A stretch of DNA of 6,390 bases from Conexibacter sp. (lineage in GTDB: Bacteria; Actinomycetota; Thermoleophilia; Solirubrobacterales; Solirubrobacteraceae): positions 1-6,390 of the forward strand of contig JAOPZD010000556.1 in NCBI GenBank assembly GCA_025964295.1, read 5' to 3'. Position numbers and translations under genes: made by a program. The stretch's first letter is position 1; each line of letters opens with the position of its first letter. This document shows, one piece after another, positions 5,619 to 6,390 of the stretch. The notes under the pieces are model-generated. The model had not been told where the DNA came from and made no database searches. It saw nothing but the letters and a program-made list of their open reading frames with translations.

Positions 5619-5712
5619 GGGCGAGGACGATGGCGGGGGGTATGGCGCCGAGGCTCGTCCTTCGCAGTGGTGTGCATCAAGCGTCCCCGCCGTCGCGGCG
5701 GCCGGAAACGGC
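5593..5712. repeat. Inverted pair of 12-nt sites (GCCGTTTCCGSC)
   Basis: GCCGTTTCCGCC on the plus strand at 5593-5604 and GCCGTTTCCGGC on the minus strand at 5712-5701 agree at 11 of 12 positions; the first 10 are identical. The centres are about 108 bp apart. The first copy lies in the loop of the hairpin at 5583-5618. Only the two ends of the stated interval are repeat. Possible roles are an RNA loop-to-strand contact or paired operator sites in the divergent promoter region. Confidence 0.5.
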
Positions 5713-5715
5713 GCC
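5697..5715 (+). other. Short GAAA-tetraloop hairpin upstream of the FUSC-like gene
   Basis: On the plus strand GCCG-GAAA-CGGC (5701-5712) forms a 4-bp stem with a GNRA loop, extended by GGC/GCC (5697-5699 with 5713-5715) across a one-base bulge. It would lie in the 5' leader of the FUSC-like mRNA if transcription starts upstream of it. It may be only a by-product of the quasi-palindromic site described for 5701-5712. Confidence 0.3.
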
Positions 5716-5755
5716 TCCGGGAGGGTGTCCGCGGTGGGACGCGCGCGCCATGGGT

Positions 5756-5760
5756 AGGAG
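5756..5760 (+). promoter_or_regulatory. Ribosome binding site AGGAG that fixes a GTG start
   Basis: AGGAG ends 6 nt before the GTG at 5767. An in-frame TAG at 5755-5757 overlaps it, so the gene cannot begin further upstream. Together these fix the start of the FUSC-like gene. Confidence 0.8.
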
Positions 5761-5766
5761 CCCTGG

Positions 5767-6390
5767 GTGAGCTCGCGCGAGGTGATCGAGGCAGCGGCGG
5801 AGCGCTCGCGCGTCACGTGGCACGACCGCGTCGCGCGGCTGCGGCGCCTGGCCCCCACGCTCCTGATGGGCGCAGTCGCCGCCGGCGCCGCGTGGCTGAT
5901 CGCCAAGGAGCTCTTCGGCCAGACCGGCGCGTTCTTCGCCCCGGTCGCGGCGATCATCACGCTCGGCCTGACCGTCGGCTCGCGGCTGAACCGCGCGATC
6001 GAGCTGTCGATCGGCGTGCCGCTGGGGATCGCGCTGGCCGACGTGCTGGTGCTCGAGGTCGGCTCGGGGGTGCCGCAGCTGATCGGGATCGTCTTCCTCG
6101 CGACCGCGGTCGCGGTCTTCCTCGGCGGCGGCCCGCTGCTGGTGACCCAGGCGGCGGTCTCGGCGATCCTCGTCGTCACGCTGCAGCCGCCGACCAACGG
6201 GCTGTCGTTCACGCGCGCGGCCGACGCGCTGATCGGCTGCGGCGTCGCGCTGCTGCTGAACTTCATCGTCGCGCCGATCGACGCCATGGCCTTGGTCCGC
6301 CGCGAGGCCGCGCCGGTCCTGCGCGAGCTGGCCGAGGTCCTCGACGACATCGCCCGGGCGCTGGCCGACCGCGACCGCGACCGCGCGGTC
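5767..6390 (+). CDS. FUSC/aromatic acid exporter-like integral membrane protein, N-terminal part (3' truncated)
   Basis: The frame is open from a GTG at 5767 to the window end (208 codons, no stop). The protein begins with a charged amphipathic stretch (3-28). About five hydrophobic segments follow: about 30-48, 55-70, 76-92, 96-116 and 120-133, and a last one at 150-165 after a polar loop QPPTNG. It then turns into a soluble, acidic helical part (RREAAPVLRELAEVLDDIA) ending in Asp/Arg repeats at the window edge. The second membrane segment, GAFFAPVAAIITLGLTVGSR, with nearby NRAIELSIGVPLGIA, follows the pattern of the FUSC/ArAE superfamily (aromatic acid, fusaric acid resistance-type efflux proteins). 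Substrate and full length are unknown. It is transcribed divergently from rpiR, which could regulate it. The gene is easy to miss because it uses GTG and runs off the end. Confidence 0.82.
   Translation, partial: MSSREVIEAAAERSRVTWHDRVARLRRLAPTLLMGAVAAGAAWLIAKELFGQTGAFFAPVAAIITLGLTVGSRLNRAIELSIGVPLGIALADVLVLEVGSGVPQLIGIVFLATAVAVFLGGGPLLVTQAAVSAILVVTLQPPTNGLSFTRAADALIGCGVALLLNFIVAPIDAMALVRREAAPVLRELAEVLDDIARALADRDRDRAV

Larger units (their letters stand above)
5474..5766. other. Divergent intergenic region, structured, no convincing protein gene
   Basis: These 293 nt separate rpiR (minus) from the FUSC-like gene (plus). Open frames crossing it have Arg/Pro/Gly-rich, unstructured translations and are taken as chance. 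It contains an intrinsic terminator aimed at rpiR, a second hairpin, a pair of inverted 12-nt near-copies of GCCGTTTCCGSC, and a small GAAA-loop hairpin, each listed separately. A strong GGAGGA (5513-5508, minus strand) lies 34 nt before rpiR but has no start codon at the right distance. I could not find a convincing -35/-10 pair for either gene. Confidence 0.6.

Noticed and set aside
5474..5680. N-terminal extension of the RpiR protein to a TTG at 5680
   Set aside because: The added 69 residues are Arg/Pro/His-rich, make the protein too long for the family, have no ribosome binding site and would run through the terminator stem. The ATG at 5473 gives the normal length.
5546..5715. Known riboswitch classes (cobalamin, TPP, glycine, SAM, guanidine-II and others)
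   Set aside because: None of the hallmark conserved sequences is visible. A CCACTG on the minus strand recalls part of the cobalamin motif, but its surroundings do not fit.
5677..5751. Minus-strand 24-codon open frame (ATG 5751, TGA 5679-5677) as a leader peptide for attenuation of rpiR
   Set aside because: No convincing ribosome binding site and no codon run pointing to a sensed amino acid. It could be revisited if a transcript is shown.
5521..5757. Plus-strand 78-codon open frame in the divergent intergenic region
   Set aside because: Low-complexity translation, no ribosome binding site, and it spans both hairpins; taken as chance.
4482..6350. Long minus-strand open frame (622 codons) across rpiR and antisense to the FUSC-like gene
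   Set aside because: The translation is Ser/Thr/Arg-rich without recognisable domains. The plus strand at 5767-6390 encodes a coherent membrane protein, and rpiR occupies the lower part in another frame.

Overview
This is a gene-dense window of very high GC (about 70% or more) with strong G/C third-position bias. The protein repertoire (PdxS/PdxT-type vitamin B6 synthesis, an RpiR/SIS regulator, a 14-TM-type MFS exporter with a TetR partner, an FUSC-like membrane protein) and the protein style suggest a high-GC actinobacterium. Solirubrobacterales (Thermoleophilia) is my best guess, made on style only. I see no mobile element, tRNA, rRNA or CRISPR array; this looks like ordinary chromosomal sequence.

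Plus strand, left part (1-2694): the 3' end of an L-glutamate gamma-semialdehyde (P5C) dehydrogenase of proline catabolism, then an MFS drug-exporter-like gene and a TetR-family regulator 6 nt behind it. A perfect 7-bp inverted repeat (629-646) sits between the dehydrogenase stop and the MFS start. It overlaps the MFS ribosome binding site, which makes it a candidate operator or translational hairpin.

Minus strand, middle (5473 down to 2658): an RpiR-type HTH+SIS regulator, a 132-nt repeat-rich gap, then a tight run pdxS - pdxT - small TfoX N-terminal-domain protein with 4-nt gaps. PdxS and PdxT together form the DXP-independent pyridoxal 5'-phosphate synthase, which uses glutamine, ribose 5-phosphate and glyceraldehyde 3-phosphate. 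The last gene of this run overlaps the end of tetR tail-to-tail by 37 bp.

Right part (5474-6390): a 293-nt divergent intergenic region, then the start of an FUSC/aromatic-acid-exporter-like membrane protein on the plus strand, cut by the window end. The intergenic region is the most interesting non-coding part. It holds a textbook intrinsic terminator pointing toward rpiR but lying in front of it, a second 10-bp-stem hairpin, and a 10-nt segment in that hairpin's loop that is exactly complementary to a site about 100 nt away. This could be an attenuated or riboswitch-like leader for rpiR, a small RNA with its own terminator, or in part a pair of operator sites.

No clearly novel protein system is visible. 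The items worth following are the rpiR leader, the repeat-rich rpiR-pdxS gap, and the placement of a possible sugar-phosphate sensor directly ahead of the PLP synthase genes.
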